The notes beneath the pieces are model-generated. The model worked only from the letters and a program-made list of their open reading frames with translations, was not told the origin of the DNA and ran no database searches. Position numbers and translations under genes: made by a program. Shown one piece after another: positions 41,750 through 51,821 of a stretch of DNA of 64,000 nucleotides (its first letter is position 1; each line of letters starts with the position of its first letter). The stretch is from JANXXV01 sp038200305 (GTDB lineage: Bacteria > Acidobacteriota > Terriglobia > Bryobacterales > Bryobacteraceae), in NCBI GenBank assembly GCA_038200305.1, contig JBBPYD010000066.1, positions 25,526 through 89,525 on the forward strand. The letters run 5' to 3'.

Positions 41750-42622
41750 TTGCGAATCGGCTTGCACACCTCTATTTCCGCGGCCCTTGAAAAAGCTGCG
41801 CTCCGCGCGTATGAATTGGGCGCGAACACGTTTCAGATCTTTTCCGCCAGCCCCAGAATGTGGCGTGCAACTTCTCCCGATCCAGCCAATATCAAACTGT
41901 TGCAGAACGCCCGCGACCGCTATGACCTGAGTCCGTTGGTGATCCACGATAGCTACCTAATCAATCTTGCCTCATTCGATCCGGTGGTGCGGGCGAATTC
42001 CATCGCGGGGTTTCGGGGGGAGCTGCAACGCGCCATCGCGATCAACGCCGACTATCTGGTGATGCATCCCGGAAATTACAAGGGCCAGACGGTGGAGGAG
42101 GGCATGATCGCGATTGTGCGCGGTCTTGCGGAAGCGGCGCACGGGCTTTCCAGCAACAACCTGCATATTCTGCTGGAGAATACGGTGGGCTCTGGCGCCT
42201 CCATTGGGAGCTGCTTTGAAGAGCTCGCCGCCATCAAACAGCTTGCCGGTTCGCACTTGGATATCCCGGTGGGTTATTGCCTCGACACCGCGCACTGCCT
42301 TGCGTGCGGACACTATGACGTCGCCAGCGCCGATGGTTTACGCGCCACCGTGAAGGCGGCCGAAGCCGTGCTGGGCCTTGAAAACGTGAAAGTGATCCAC
42401 ACGAATGATTCCAAGGTTCCGCTAGGCTCGCGCGTGGATCGCCATCAACATATTGGAGAAGGCTATATTGGAAAAGAAGGGTTCCGCCGCATCCTGTCCC
42501 ATCCAAAACTGCGTTCCAAGCCGTTCATTCTGGAAACGCCTGTCGACGAGGAAGGCGACGAGCGCAGGAATCTGGAAATGTTAAAAACACTATGCCGGAA
42601 AAGCAGTACGACCATAACCTGA
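41750..42622 (+). CDS. nfo: Deoxyribonuclease IV (AP endonuclease Nfo)
   Basis: 290 residues from TTG 41750 (RIGLHTSISAALEKAALRAY). Endonuclease IV signatures are present: NTFQIFSASPRMW, YLVMHPGNYKG, LLENTVGSGASIGSCFEEL, the zinc segment YCLDTAHCLACGH, VIHTNDSKVPLGSRVDRHQH and FILETPVDEEG. It cuts DNA at abasic sites in base-excision repair and binds three zinc ions. Its 3' end overlaps the leuS start by 31 bases, which suggests co-translation. Confidence 0.95.
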   Translation: MRIGLHTSISAALEKAALRAYELGANTFQIFSASPRMWRATSPDPANIKLLQNARDRYDLSPLVIHDSYLINLASFDPVVRANSIAGFRGELQRAIAINADYLVMHPGNYKGQTVEEGMIAIVRGLAEAAHGLSSNNLHILLENTVGSGASIGSCFEELAAIKQLAGSHLDIPVGYCLDTAHCLACGHYDVASADGLRATVKAAEAVLGLENVKVIHTNDSKVPLGSRVDRHQHIGEGYIGKEGFRRILSHPKLRSKPFILETPVDEEGDERRNLEMLKTLCRKSSTTIT

Positions 42623-45048
42623 TTGAGATGAAGTGGCATCGGAGGTGGGAAAATCAGCCTCTGTACAAGCCGGAACACGATACAACGAAGCCGAAGTATT
42701 ACGTGCTTGAGATGCTTCCCTACCCCAGCGGCACGCTCCACGTGGGCCATTTGCGGAACTACGCGATTGGCGACGCGCTGGCCCGGTACAAGTGGATGCA
42801 GGGCTTCAACGTGCTTCACCCCATGGGTTGGGACGCGTTTGGTTTGCCCGCTGAAAACGCCGCGATCAAAAACAACCGGCACCCGCGCGAGTGGACGCTC
42901 GCCAATATCGCCGCGATGAAGCGGCAGCACAATCGCATGGGTTTCAGCTATGACTGGGATCTGGAAGTCTCCACCTGCGAGCCGGAATATTACCGCTGGA
43001 ACCAGTGGTTTTTTCTCAAGATGCTGGAGCGCGGCATCGCGTACCGGAAGAAGGCTCTGGTGAACTGGTGTCCCGAGTGCGCCACCGTGCTCGCCAACGA
43101 ACAGGTAGTGGATGGCTGCTGCTGGCGGCATGAGACCACACCCGTAGTACAACGTGAACTGGACCAGTGGTTCTTCCGGATCACGCAATATGCCGATGAG
43201 TTGCTGGCGGACATCGCGCAACTGGAGGGTGGCTGGCCGGAACGCGTCCTCACGATGCAGAAGAACTGGATCGGCCGCAGCGAAGGCACTGAGGTCGATT
43301 TTCAGTTGGCGGATTTTGAAACGAAGATCCGCGTATTCACAACGCGCGTGGACACCATCTTTGGCGCTACGTGCCTGATCCTCGCTCCCGGACATTCCCT
43401 GGCGAAGGAACTTGTCGATGCCGATGGACAGAAGCAAGTGAGAGCCATGCTGGATGCACAGGCGCGGAAGGACCCCGGCGACGTGCTGAAAGAAGGCTTT
43501 GCAACTGGCCATTACGCGGTGAATCCATATAGCGGCGGCAAGGTGCCTGTGTGGGTGGGCAATTTTGTACTGATGGGATACGGCACGGGCGCAATTATGG
43601 CGGTGCCCGCGCACGATCAGCGCGACTTCGAATTCTGCACGCAATACGGCCTTCCGGTGGTTCCTGTGATCCGTCCAATGGATGGCGCCCTGGCTGATCC
43701 GGCCGCCATGAAAGAGGCGTTCGGGGATGACGGCATTGTTGAGAATTCCGGCGAATATTCCGGCCTCGGCAGTGAAGAAGCGCGCACCCGCATGAACGCC
43801 AGGGCGAAGGCGGAAGGGTTCGGCGAAAAAGCGATCACGTTCCGTCTCAAAGATTGGGGAGTCTCGCGCCAGCGCTACTGGGGGACGCCGATTCCCGTCG
43901 TCCATTGCCCAACGTGCGGCGTCGTGCCTGTGCCGGAAGATCAACTCCCAGTGTTACTTCCGTTGAACGTTGCCATCACCGGCAAAGGCAAGTCTCCGCT
44001 GGAAAACGTGCCGGAGTTCCTGAATGTCAAGTGCCCTGTCTGCGGCGAAGATGCGCGGCGCGAGACCGACACCATGGACACATTCGTCGATTCATCCTGG
44101 TACTTTTACCGCTACTGCGATGCGCACAATTCGTCGGCGCCCTTCGATTCAAAGAAGATCGCGTACTGGTTTCCCATCGACCAATATATAGGCGGCGTGG
44201 AGCACGCGATTCTCCATCTGATTTATTCGCGCTTCTGGACCAAGATGATGCGCGACATCGGCGTGATCCAAAATGACGAGCCGGTGAAGCGCCTGTTCAC
44301 GCAGGGCATGGTGATTAAAGACGGCGCGAAAATGTCGAAGAGCAAGGGCAATGTAGTGAGCGCCGATGAGATGATCGATAAATTCGGCGCCGATACCGGG
44401 CGCGTATTCGAACTGTTTGCCGCGCCGCCGGAGCGCGACCTCGATTGGACCGACACCGGTGCCGAAGGCAGCTACCGGTTCCTCGCGCGTGTCTACCGGT
44501 TCGTGACCAGGAACGTGGATCGCGCGGACCTGTCGTCCACCCTCCCGCGCACCGAGGCCGACAAGCGGGTGCTCCGGAAACTGCATCAGACCTTAAAGAA
44601 AGTGACCGAAGATTTCGAGTCTCGCTGGCATTTCAATACGTCCATCGCCGCCATCATGGAATTCGTGAATGAGTTATACGCGTCGGAAAGCGAGTTGACG
44701 CCCGCGGTAATCGCGCACGTATTGGAGAGACTCACGCTGCTGCTGGGTCCGTTCGCGCCCTATGTCGCCGAAGAGATGTGGGAGGAGTTAGGCAGAACCG
44801 GTCCGGTGTTCAAGCAGAAATGGCCGGCCTACGATGACGAACTGGCGCGAGAAGCGGGCGCTGAAGTCGTGTTGCAGGTGAACGGAAAGATGCGGAGCAA
44901 GATTGTGGTTCCGTTCGGCGCATCGAAAGAGGATCTGGAACAAAGGGCGCGGGAGGATGATAAAATTCAACCATTCCTTGCAGGCAAGCAGGTGGCGAAA
45001 GTGATTATAGTGCCTGACAAGCTGGTGAATTTCGTCGTGAAAGGATAA
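42592..45048 (+). CDS. leuS: Leucyl-tRNA synthetase
   Basis: 818 residues, full length for the bacterial enzyme. The HIGH motif is PYPSGTLHVGHLRNY near residue 45. The CP1 editing domain lies around 220-420 with GTGAIMAVPAHDQRDFEF. Zinc-type cysteines are in VHCPTCGVVPVPE and VKCPVCGEDA. The catalytic KMSKS loop (GAKMSKSKGNV) is near residue 580, and the C-terminal anticodon-binding domain ends VIIVPDKLVNFVV. It charges tRNA(Leu). Single essential gene overlapping nfo. Confidence 0.98.
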   Translation: MPEKQYDHNLIEMKWHRRWENQPLYKPEHDTTKPKYYVLEMLPYPSGTLHVGHLRNYAIGDALARYKWMQGFNVLHPMGWDAFGLPAENAAIKNNRHPREWTLANIAAMKRQHNRMGFSYDWDLEVSTCEPEYYRWNQWFFLKMLERGIAYRKKALVNWCPECATVLANEQVVDGCCWRHETTPVVQRELDQWFFRITQYADELLADIAQLEGGWPERVLTMQKNWIGRSEGTEVDFQLADFETKIRVFTTRVDTIFGATCLILAPGHSLAKELVDADGQKQVRAMLDAQARKDPGDVLKEGFATGHYAVNPYSGGKVPVWVGNFVLMGYGTGAIMAVPAHDQRDFEFCTQYGLPVVPVIRPMDGALADPAAMKEAFGDDGIVENSGEYSGLGSEEARTRMNARAKAEGFGEKAITFRLKDWGVSRQRYWGTPIPVVHCPTCGVVPVPEDQLPVLLPLNVAITGKGKSPLENVPEFLNVKCPVCGEDARRETDTMDTFVDSSWYFYRYCDAHNSSAPFDSKKIAYWFPIDQYIGGVEHAILHLIYSRFWTKMMRDIGVIQNDEPVKRLFTQGMVIKDGAKMSKSKGNVVSADEMIDKFGADTGRVFELFAAPPERDLDWTDTGAEGSYRFLARVYRFVTRNVDRADLSSTLPRTEADKRVLRKLHQTLKKVTEDFESRWHFNTSIAAIMEFVNELYASESELTPAVIAHVLERLTLLLGPFAPYVAEEMWEELGRTGPVFKQKWPAYDDELAREAGAEVVLQVNGKMRSKIVVPFGASKEDLEQRAREDDKIQPFLAGKQVAKVIIVPDKLVNFVVKG

Positions 45049-45057
45049 TAAATTCGC

Positions 45058-46344
45058 ATGGAAACCGATCGCAGAGACTTTTTTAAAGCCGCGGGCGCGG
45101 CGCTGACCACGTCGATTTTTACTGGAAATGTAAAGGGCGCGAACGATCGCGTGAACGCCGCGCTCATCGGCATGGGCAAGATGGGCCGGGCCAATCTCAA
45201 CGTCGCCATGCGGCAGGAAAACCTTGAGGTTTCCGCCGTCTGTGATATCTTCCAGCGGAACTTGGACATGGCTGTCCACGCCACAAAAGACAAGGCAAAA
45301 CCGGTGAAGGATTTCCGCGAGATTCTGGCCGACAAGTCGGTGGACGTCGTCTGCATCGCAACGCCGGATCACTGGCATCCCTACATGACCGTCGAGGCGT
45401 GCAAGGCGGGCAAAGATGTCTACGTGGAAAAACCCATCTGCGTCACCGTGGACGAAGGCAAGAAGATGGTGGAGGCTGCCCGCAAATACAAGCGCGTGGT
45501 GCAGGCCGGCACCATGCAGCGCTCCGGCATCCACTTCCAGAAAGCGGTGGAGATTGTAAAGAGCGGCGAACTGGGCGACGTCACTTTCGTGCGTACCTGG
45601 AACTACGGGAATTCACCTGTGGAAGGACTGGGCAATCCACCTGACAGCGATCCGCCGCCGGCTCTCGATTGGGATATGTGGCTCGGCCCCGCGCCCAAGC
45701 GCCCGTACAACGCGAACCGTTTCGGAGTGGACCCCGAGGACAAATACTTCTCCAGTTTCCGCTGGTTCTGGGATTACGCCGGCGGGATGATGACGGACTG
45801 GGGCGTGCATTGGCTCGATATCGTGCAGATGGCGTTTGATGAAAAGATGCCGTCCACCATCACTGCTTTGGGCGAGAAGTTCCGTCTCACAGACAACCGG
45901 GAAACGCCGGATACCCTGCAGGTGACATATGAATACCCTGGGTTTCTTGCTACCTATGAGAACCGGTATGGCAACGCTCAGTCAATGTTCGACAAGAGCG
46001 GCGGCATTCTGTTCTGCGGCGACAAAGCCACGTTGTATGTCGATCGCAGCGGGTACAAGGTGGTTCCCGAAAAGCGTGGTGCGGAATCCGTCGAAGTGAA
46101 ATCATCGAACAATTCCAACATGGCGCACTGGGCGAATTTCCTGGATTGCGTAAAAACGCGCGAGAAGCCAGTCAGCGATATTGAGAAGTGCCAGCGGTCC
46201 ACAACCACTTGCCTGCTCGGAAACGTCGCTCTTCGCAGCAAGTTGCGAATCGATTTCGATCAGCAGAAGTGGACTACCAAGCAGGTGGATGCACGGAAAT
46301 TTCTTTCAAGGGAAGAACGGAAACCCTGGAAACTGGCGGTCTAA
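45058..46344 (+). CDS. Tat-exported Gfo/Idh/MocA-family oxidoreductase
   Basis: 428 residues. The Tat signal is RRDFFKAAGAALTTSIF. The NAD(P)-binding fold follows (VNAALIGMGKMGRANLNVAM), with VCIATPDHWHPYMTVEACKA, the family lysine in YVEKPICVTVDEGK, and a C-terminal beta-sheet domain with WDYAGGMMTDWGVHWLDI. Acidobacteria and Planctomycetes carry many of these exported sugar-oxidoreductase-like proteins. Substrate unknown. The start is nine bases after leuS. Confidence 0.92.
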   Translation: METDRRDFFKAAGAALTTSIFTGNVKGANDRVNAALIGMGKMGRANLNVAMRQENLEVSAVCDIFQRNLDMAVHATKDKAKPVKDFREILADKSVDVVCIATPDHWHPYMTVEACKAGKDVYVEKPICVTVDEGKKMVEAARKYKRVVQAGTMQRSGIHFQKAVEIVKSGELGDVTFVRTWNYGNSPVEGLGNPPDSDPPPALDWDMWLGPAPKRPYNANRFGVDPEDKYFSSFRWFWDYAGGMMTDWGVHWLDIVQMAFDEKMPSTITALGEKFRLTDNRETPDTLQVTYEYPGFLATYENRYGNAQSMFDKSGGILFCGDKATLYVDRSGYKVVPEKRGAESVEVKSSNNSNMAHWANFLDCVKTREKPVSDIEKCQRSTTTCLLGNVALRSKLRIDFDQQKWTTKQVDARKFLSREERKPWKLAV

Positions 46345-46405
46345 CTCCGTCCCCCCGCGTTTAGAGCCGCGCGCGTCAGCAAGCGGTTGCTGATTGACCA
46401 GTCCC

Positions 46406-46936
46406 TTAAATCAATTCCTTCGCTGCTTTGAGGGCTGATTCATAATCCGGATGATCGGCCACTTCCTTCACATACTCCGCGTGGCGAATCACTCCATCTT
46501 TATCCACCACGAAGATCGCGCGGCTCTCGATCCGCAGCTCCTTGATCAACGTTCCGTAATTTGTTCCGAATGAACCGAATTTATGATCCGAGACCATCTT
46601 GACGTTGTCGACCCCGAACGCGCTGCACCAACGCTTCTGCGCAAAGGGCAGGTCCATACTGACGGTGTAGATATCGACGCCCGGTAGCTTGCCCGCTTCT
46701 TCATTGATTCGCTTGGTCTGCATATCGCACACCGGAGTATCCAAGGACGGGATGACGCTGAACACGCGAACGGACTTCCCTGTCTTTGCCAGGTTAACTG
46801 GATGCAGGCTGGAATCGATGGCGTCAAAATCGGGCGCCTTATCCCCGGCCTTCAACTCCGGTCCCAATAATGTCATTGGAGTTCCCTGCAAAGTGGTAGC
46901 CGCCGCCCTCTCCTGCACTTCATCGGTTTTGATCAT
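46406..46936 (-). CDS. tpx: Thiol peroxidase (atypical 2-Cys peroxiredoxin)
   Basis: 176 residues. The peroxidatic Cys70 lies in SLDTPVCDMQTKRINEE and the resolving cysteine in FAQKRWCSAFG. The family core GDKAPDFDAIDSSL and the closing DHPDYESALKAA are present. It has about ten extra residues at the N-terminus compared with E. coli Tpx. It reduces hydroperoxides with thioredoxin. It lies nine bases after the DUF255 gene, which encodes a thioredoxin-like protein, so the two may share a thiol-redox role. Confidence 0.96.
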   Translation of the reverse strand: MIKTDEVQERAAATTLQGTPMTLLGPELKAGDKAPDFDAIDSSLHPVNLAKTGKSVRVFSVIPSLDTPVCDMQTKRINEEAGKLPGVDIYTVSMDLPFAQKRWCSAFGVDNVKMVSDHKFGSFGTNYGTLIKELRIESRAIFVVDKDGVIRHAEYVKEVADHPDYESALKAAKELI

Positions 46937-46944
46937 AATGAGCC

Positions 46945-49026
46945 TTATTGTAGCAACTCAATTGCTTTATCTACGCTGTTTGTTGGTGCTTGACAAGCGA
47001 AGTCTTCGCAGACATAGGCCGTCGTCTTGCCGCCGATTTCCGTCATTTCCCGCAGGGCTGGCAGAAATGCACCCAGGGTCTCTCGGGCCTCGCCGCCGTT
47101 AACAAGAAGAATCGTGTGATGCGGTAGAAAACGCCGATGAATGGCGTCCAGAAACGGCGCCGGTTCGCTGCCAACCAGCACGATCTGCTTCGGTGCGGCT
47201 ATGCTGTACATGGCCCCCACCAGCATCTGCGGTACTCCAGTGGGCGTAGATTTCATACGGCTACCGAATGCGTTGAGCGTTCGCTCGGCCTCGGTGCGGT
47301 AGCGCTCGTTTTCAGTGATGCGCGCCAGCCGCAGCAGATTCAGCACAGCAATGGAATTCCCGGAAGGCTCCGCGCCATCGTAGTCCTCTTTCATCCGCAT
47401 CACCAGGCTCTTATCGCCTTCCGCCGTACTGAAGAAGCCGCCGTGTTCGGAGTCCAGAAACAGGTCGAGCATCTTGTTTGTGAGATCGATAGCTCTCCGC
47501 AGATAGCGGAGATCGAAACTTGCTTCATACAGATCCAGCAGCGCTTGCGCGAAGAACGCATAATCGTCCAAGAATCCGGGAATCGCGGCTTCGCCTTCGC
47601 GGAATCGCCGCAGCAGAATATCCCCGTTGTACATTCTCGTCAGGATGAAATCGGCAGCGCGGCGTGCCGCTTCCAAATACCGCTTGTCCCCCAGTACTTG
47701 CGCGCCCTTCGCAAACGCGGAGATCATCAGCCCGTTCCACGCAGTCAGAATCTTGTCGTCCAGATGTGGACGGACGCGAGTAGCATTGCGGCGCTCCAGC
47801 AGCTTCGCGATGGCCTCATCGAGGTTCACCGGGGTGCCGAACTTCTGTGAGGTCTCCTCCAGTGTGTGAGCCGCGTACAAGATGTTCTTGCCAGTGAACT
47901 CCTCATGCGGGTCCTCGGCCACATTGCCGTTTTCTTCCACCCCGTATCGATAGCAGAACCAATCGGCCGCAGGCTGCCCTAGCACCTCCGTGATCTCCGC
48001 TTTCGTCCAGATATAAAAAGCACCCTCGCCCTTTTCACGTGGATTAGCCGGGTCAATCACGCTATCCGCATCTTCGGCGGAATAGAAGCCACTCTCCGGA
48101 TGCGTCATGTCGCGGAGAACGTATTCCAGAATGTCGCGGGCCACTTGCGCCAGCCCCTCGTCGCCTGAAATCTGGAGTCCTTCCAAATAAGACACAGCAA
48201 GCTGCCCCTGATCGTAGAGCATCTTCTCAAAGTGCGGAACAAACCACCGCGCATCCACCGAATAGCGATGGAATCCGCCCGCAAGTTGATCGTTCATTCC
48301 GCCTCTCGCCATCGCGCGCAAGGTGGATAGCACCATGTCCGCGGCCTCTTCGTTCCCGGTGCGCTCGAAATACCGGAACAAGAAATTGTGCGTAACGGAG
48401 CGTGGAAATTTCGGTGCGCTTCCGAAGCCGCCAAACGTCGAATCGAATGTCCGGCGGTACTGGAAATAACCGGAATCGAGAATGGCCTGGTCCAGAATCG
48501 TTCGTCCATCCGCCGCGACGCGCGCGTAGCCTTTCAATTGCTCCACCACATCCACGCTGGATTCCACAATTCGCTGCTTGTCCGCCTTCCACGATTGCGC
48601 AAGCTGTTCCAGAATGTGCCGGAATCCAGGCCGCCCGTAACGGTTATCTGGAGGAAAGTAAGTTCCCCCAAAGAACGGTTTCAGATCGGGCGTTAGAAAC
48701 ACCGACATCGGCCACCCGCCGCTTCCGCTGGTCGCCTGCACAAACGCCATGTAGATGCGATCGACATCCGGCCGCTCCTCGCGATCCACCTTTATCGGAA
48801 CGAAGTAACCGTTCAGAACCTCAGCCAATTCCTCCGATTCAAACGACTCCCGTTCCATGACATGGCACCAGTGGCAGGTAGAATACCCGATCGAAAGGAA
48901 GATCGGCCTATCTTCCAAACGGGCCTTTTCAAAGGCTTCCGGACCCCATGGATACCAGTTCACTGGGTTATGCGCGTGCTGCTGCAGATACGGACTCTTC
49001 TCGTCAATCAGTTTATTTGTGTACAT
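46945..49026 (-). CDS. DUF255 thioredoxin-domain protein (YyaL/Spata20 family)
   Basis: 693 residues. The N-terminal signature is SPYLQQHAHNPVNWYPWG, and the CxxC motif lies in GYSTCHWCHVMERESFES. GGWPMSVFLTPDLKPFFGGT follows. The rest is an alpha/alpha barrel like cellobiose epimerases (IWTKAEITEVLG; ILTAWNGLMISAFAKG). The family function is uncertain: it joins a redox domain with a sugar-epimerase-like fold. It is upstream of tpx on the same strand. Confidence 0.93.
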   Translation of the reverse strand: MYTNKLIDEKSPYLQQHAHNPVNWYPWGPEAFEKARLEDRPIFLSIGYSTCHWCHVMERESFESEELAEVLNGYFVPIKVDREERPDVDRIYMAFVQATSGSGGWPMSVFLTPDLKPFFGGTYFPPDNRYGRPGFRHILEQLAQSWKADKQRIVESSVDVVEQLKGYARVAADGRTILDQAILDSGYFQYRRTFDSTFGGFGSAPKFPRSVTHNFLFRYFERTGNEEAADMVLSTLRAMARGGMNDQLAGGFHRYSVDARWFVPHFEKMLYDQGQLAVSYLEGLQISGDEGLAQVARDILEYVLRDMTHPESGFYSAEDADSVIDPANPREKGEGAFYIWTKAEITEVLGQPAADWFCYRYGVEENGNVAEDPHEEFTGKNILYAAHTLEETSQKFGTPVNLDEAIAKLLERRNATRVRPHLDDKILTAWNGLMISAFAKGAQVLGDKRYLEAARRAADFILTRMYNGDILLRRFREGEAAIPGFLDDYAFFAQALLDLYEASFDLRYLRRAIDLTNKMLDLFLDSEHGGFFSTAEGDKSLVMRMKEDYDGAEPSGNSIAVLNLLRLARITENERYRTEAERTLNAFGSRMKSTPTGVPQMLVGAMYSIAAPKQIVLVGSEPAPFLDAIHRRFLPHHTILLVNGGEARETLGAFLPALREMTEIGGKTTAYVCEDFACQAPTNSVDKAIELLQ

Positions 49027-49074
49027 GGGGACGAATTAGGACGGCAACTCCATCCTACAATTACACTGAAGTCG

Positions 49075-50415
49075 ATGACGGATAAAGAACGGTATCTCGA
49101 CGAACTCAAGCACTTCCTGCGCATCCCGAGCGTCAGTACTGATCCCGCCCATAAACCTGACATCGCCCGCGCGGCCGCCTTCGTTTCCAGCAAGCTCACT
49201 CAGATTGGGATGGAGAATGTCTCATTGATTGAAGGCGACGGCAATCCGCTGGTTTATGGCGAGTGGCTCGGCGCGCCCGGAAAACCCACTCTGCTCTTGT
49301 ACGGCCACTATGATGTGCAGCCGCCGGACCCTCTGGATGACTGGATCACGCCACCGTTTGAACCTGATGTTCGTGGCGATAACATCTATGCGCGCGGAGC
49401 CGCCGACGACAAAGGGCTGACGCTCATCCTTGCGAACGCCGTTGAGAAACTGCTGCGCGAGCGCGGCCGCTTGCCGGTAAATGTGAAGTTCCTCATCGAA
49501 GGCGAAGAGGAAACCGGCGGCGAACACATTGCAGAGTATGTCGCATCGAAACCCGAACGTATTCGCGCCGACGCCGCGGTGATCAGCGACACCGAAATGT
49601 TTGCGCCTGAGCTGCCCACCATCTGTGTCGGCCTCCGTGGCATCGTCTACGGCGAATTGCACGTCCACGGAGCCGCTCAGGATTTGCACTCCGGCGTCTA
49701 CGGTGGCGCGGCGCCAAATCCCATACAGGCGATCGCGGAGATCCTGTGCGCGCTAAAAGATCGTGACGGACATATTCGAATTCCTGGTTTTTATGATCGT
49801 GTACAGCCGCCCACCGCGGAGGAGCGGCGCGCGTGGGCGTCGTTGCCGTTCGATGAGGACGCATACCGCCGCCTGGAAATGAAAGTCCCCGCACTCACCG
49901 GCGAGCCTGAATTCAGCCTCTTCGATCGTTTGTGGGCGCGGCCCACTCTTGAGGTTCATGGCATTCGCGGCGGATTCACCGGCGAAGGCGCAAAGACTGT
50001 GATACCCGCGCGCGCAGTGGCGAAGATCAGCATGCGTCTCGTCGCGGATCAACGCCCGGAGGAGGCTGTGGCTCAGCTTCAGGCTGCGCTGATCGATGCG
50101 TGTCCTCGCGGAGTCACCGCTGAGTTCAAGCCGGTTCACAGCGCCGCGCCCTCTGTGGTGCGTCCGGATAATCCCTTCGTCCAAACCGCCGCCGTTGCTA
50201 TGACCGGAATCTTCGGCGCCAAGACCGTGTACACGCGGTCCGGTGGATCCATTCCAATTGTGGGCCTCTTTGACCGGCATCTCGGAATTCCCAGCGTGAT
50301 GATGGGCTTCGGCCTTCCGGACGACAATCTACACGCGCCGAATGAGAAGCTGTATCTGCCTAACTTCTTCCGCGGCATTGACGCTGTGGCGCGCTATCTC
50401 GAACTTCTAGGCTGA
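49075..50415 (+). CDS. M20-family dipeptidase
   Basis: 446 residues from ATG 49075; a longer frame reaching 48862 overlaps the divergent DUF255 gene and is rejected. The zinc sites are LLLYGHYDVQPPDPLDDW, ARGAADDKG and EGEEETGGEH; the catalytic-domain end carries TRSGGSIPIVG and PNEKLYLPNF. This is the carnosinase/DUG1-like dipeptidase group of M20. It is cytoplasmic. Seven bases separate it from fumC, so they are probably one transcript. Confidence 0.92.
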   Translation: MTDKERYLDELKHFLRIPSVSTDPAHKPDIARAAAFVSSKLTQIGMENVSLIEGDGNPLVYGEWLGAPGKPTLLLYGHYDVQPPDPLDDWITPPFEPDVRGDNIYARGAADDKGLTLILANAVEKLLRERGRLPVNVKFLIEGEEETGGEHIAEYVASKPERIRADAAVISDTEMFAPELPTICVGLRGIVYGELHVHGAAQDLHSGVYGGAAPNPIQAIAEILCALKDRDGHIRIPGFYDRVQPPTAEERRAWASLPFDEDAYRRLEMKVPALTGEPEFSLFDRLWARPTLEVHGIRGGFTGEGAKTVIPARAVAKISMRLVADQRPEEAVAQLQAALIDACPRGVTAEFKPVHSAAPSVVRPDNPFVQTAAVAMTGIFGAKTVYTRSGGSIPIVGLFDRHLGIPSVMMGFGLPDDNLHAPNEKLYLPNFFRGIDAVARYLELLG

Positions 50416-50422
50416 GGACATT

Positions 50423-51781
50423 ATGAGCGAATCCTACAGAATCGAACACGACACCATGGGGGAAATGCGCGTGCCATCGGACGCGCTCTATGGAGCGCAG
50501 ACACAGCGCGCGGTCGAAAACTTTCCAATCAGTTCTCTTCGCCTGCAAAGGCCGTTCATCCGGGCGCTCGGTCTCATCAAGGCCTCGGCGGCTGGCGCAA
50601 ATGCTCAGCTCGGCTACATGAATGCCGGCAAGGCGAAAGACATCGAAAGCGCCGCCGGGCGCGTCGCAATTGGCGAATTCGACAGTCAATTCGTGGTGGA
50701 TGTTTTTCAAACCGGTAGCGGCACATCCACGAACATGAATGCGAATGAGGTGATCGCGCATCTCGCGCATGCGCATCCGAACGATGACGTGAATCACGGG
50801 CAGTCGAGCAATGATGTAATTCCGTCGGCCATCCACATCGCCGCCGCCGAGGAAATTCATCGCGATCTGCTGCCCGCCATGCGCGGACTCCACGCGGCGC
50901 TCAAAGCAAAGTCGGAGGAATTCGCCGGTATCGTGAAGATCGGACGCACGCACCTGCAGGACGCCGTCCCAATGCGGCTCGGCCAGGAATTCAGCGGGTA
51001 TGCGGCGCAGGTGCTCGGGGCCATTGAGCGAATCGAAGCCACTCTGCCGGGCATTTACCAGTTAGCCTTGGGGGGCACTGCAATTGGCACCGGGCTCAAC
51101 GCATTGCCTTGCTTTGCCACCATGACCATTGAACTGATCGCGGAGCGAACCGGCCTTCCATTCGTGGAAGCTCACAACCACTTCGAAGCCCAAGCTTCCA
51201 AGGATGCAGTCTGCTTTCTGAGTGGCGCACTCAAGACCTACGCGGCCGGTTTGACCAAGATCGCGAACGACATCCGATGGCTCGGCTCCGGTCCACGTTG
51301 CGGTCTCGGCGAGTTGAAACTGCCGCCCACGCAACCGGGCTCCAGTATCATGCCAGGCAAAGTAAATCCCGTGATCGCGGAAAGCGTGGTCATGGCTTGC
51401 GCGCAAGTGATCGGTTACGATGCCACCGTTACCTGGTGCGCCGCCGCCGGAAATTTTGAGCTGAACGTGATGATGCCGGTGATCGCCTACGATCTTCTGG
51501 AATCGATTCACTTGCTCGCCGCCGTTTCCCGAAACTTCGGCCTCCGCTGCATCGCGGGCCTCGAAGCGGATGCCGCGCGCGCAACCGGATTCGTGGAACA
51601 ATCGCTCGCAATGGCTACCGCGCTCGCGCCCGCCATTGGCTATGAGAACGCCGCCGCACTCGCGAAAGAGGCTTATGCAACCGGCCGCACCATCCGCGAA
51701 GTCGCGAAAGAAAAGAGTGGTCTACCTCCAGAAAAGCTGTCCGATTTATTGGACCCCGCGGCGCAAGCCGGCGCCAGTTAG
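50423..51781 (+). CDS. fumC: Class II fumarate hydratase
   Basis: 452 residues. DTMGEMRVPSDALYGAQTQR opens the family. The active-site pieces are FQTGSGTSTNMNANEVIAHL, GQSSNDVIPSAIHIAA, IGRTHLQDAVPMRLGQE and the signature GSSIMPGKVNPVIAESV. It interconverts fumarate and malate in the citric acid cycle without an iron-sulfur cluster. All residues appear intact and the length is normal. Confidence 0.97.
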   Translation: MSESYRIEHDTMGEMRVPSDALYGAQTQRAVENFPISSLRLQRPFIRALGLIKASAAGANAQLGYMNAGKAKDIESAAGRVAIGEFDSQFVVDVFQTGSGTSTNMNANEVIAHLAHAHPNDDVNHGQSSNDVIPSAIHIAAAEEIHRDLLPAMRGLHAALKAKSEEFAGIVKIGRTHLQDAVPMRLGQEFSGYAAQVLGAIERIEATLPGIYQLALGGTAIGTGLNALPCFATMTIELIAERTGLPFVEAHNHFEAQASKDAVCFLSGALKTYAAGLTKIANDIRWLGSGPRCGLGELKLPPTQPGSSIMPGKVNPVIAESVVMACAQVIGYDATVTWCAAAGNFELNVMMPVIAYDLLESIHLLAAVSRNFGLRCIAGLEADAARATGFVEQSLAMATALAPAIGYENAAALAKEAYATGRTIREVAKEKSGLPPEKLSDLLDPAAQAGAS

Positions 51782-51821
51782 CGTAATTGAAACATAATCG
51801 GCATCGAGCGATCCCATATGC

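Noticed and set aside
42463..43944. Minus-strand open frame of 493 codons antisense to leuS
   Set aside because: It lies entirely opposite a certain leuS and nfo gene, has no family features, and follows the usual shadow pattern in GC-rich coding DNA.
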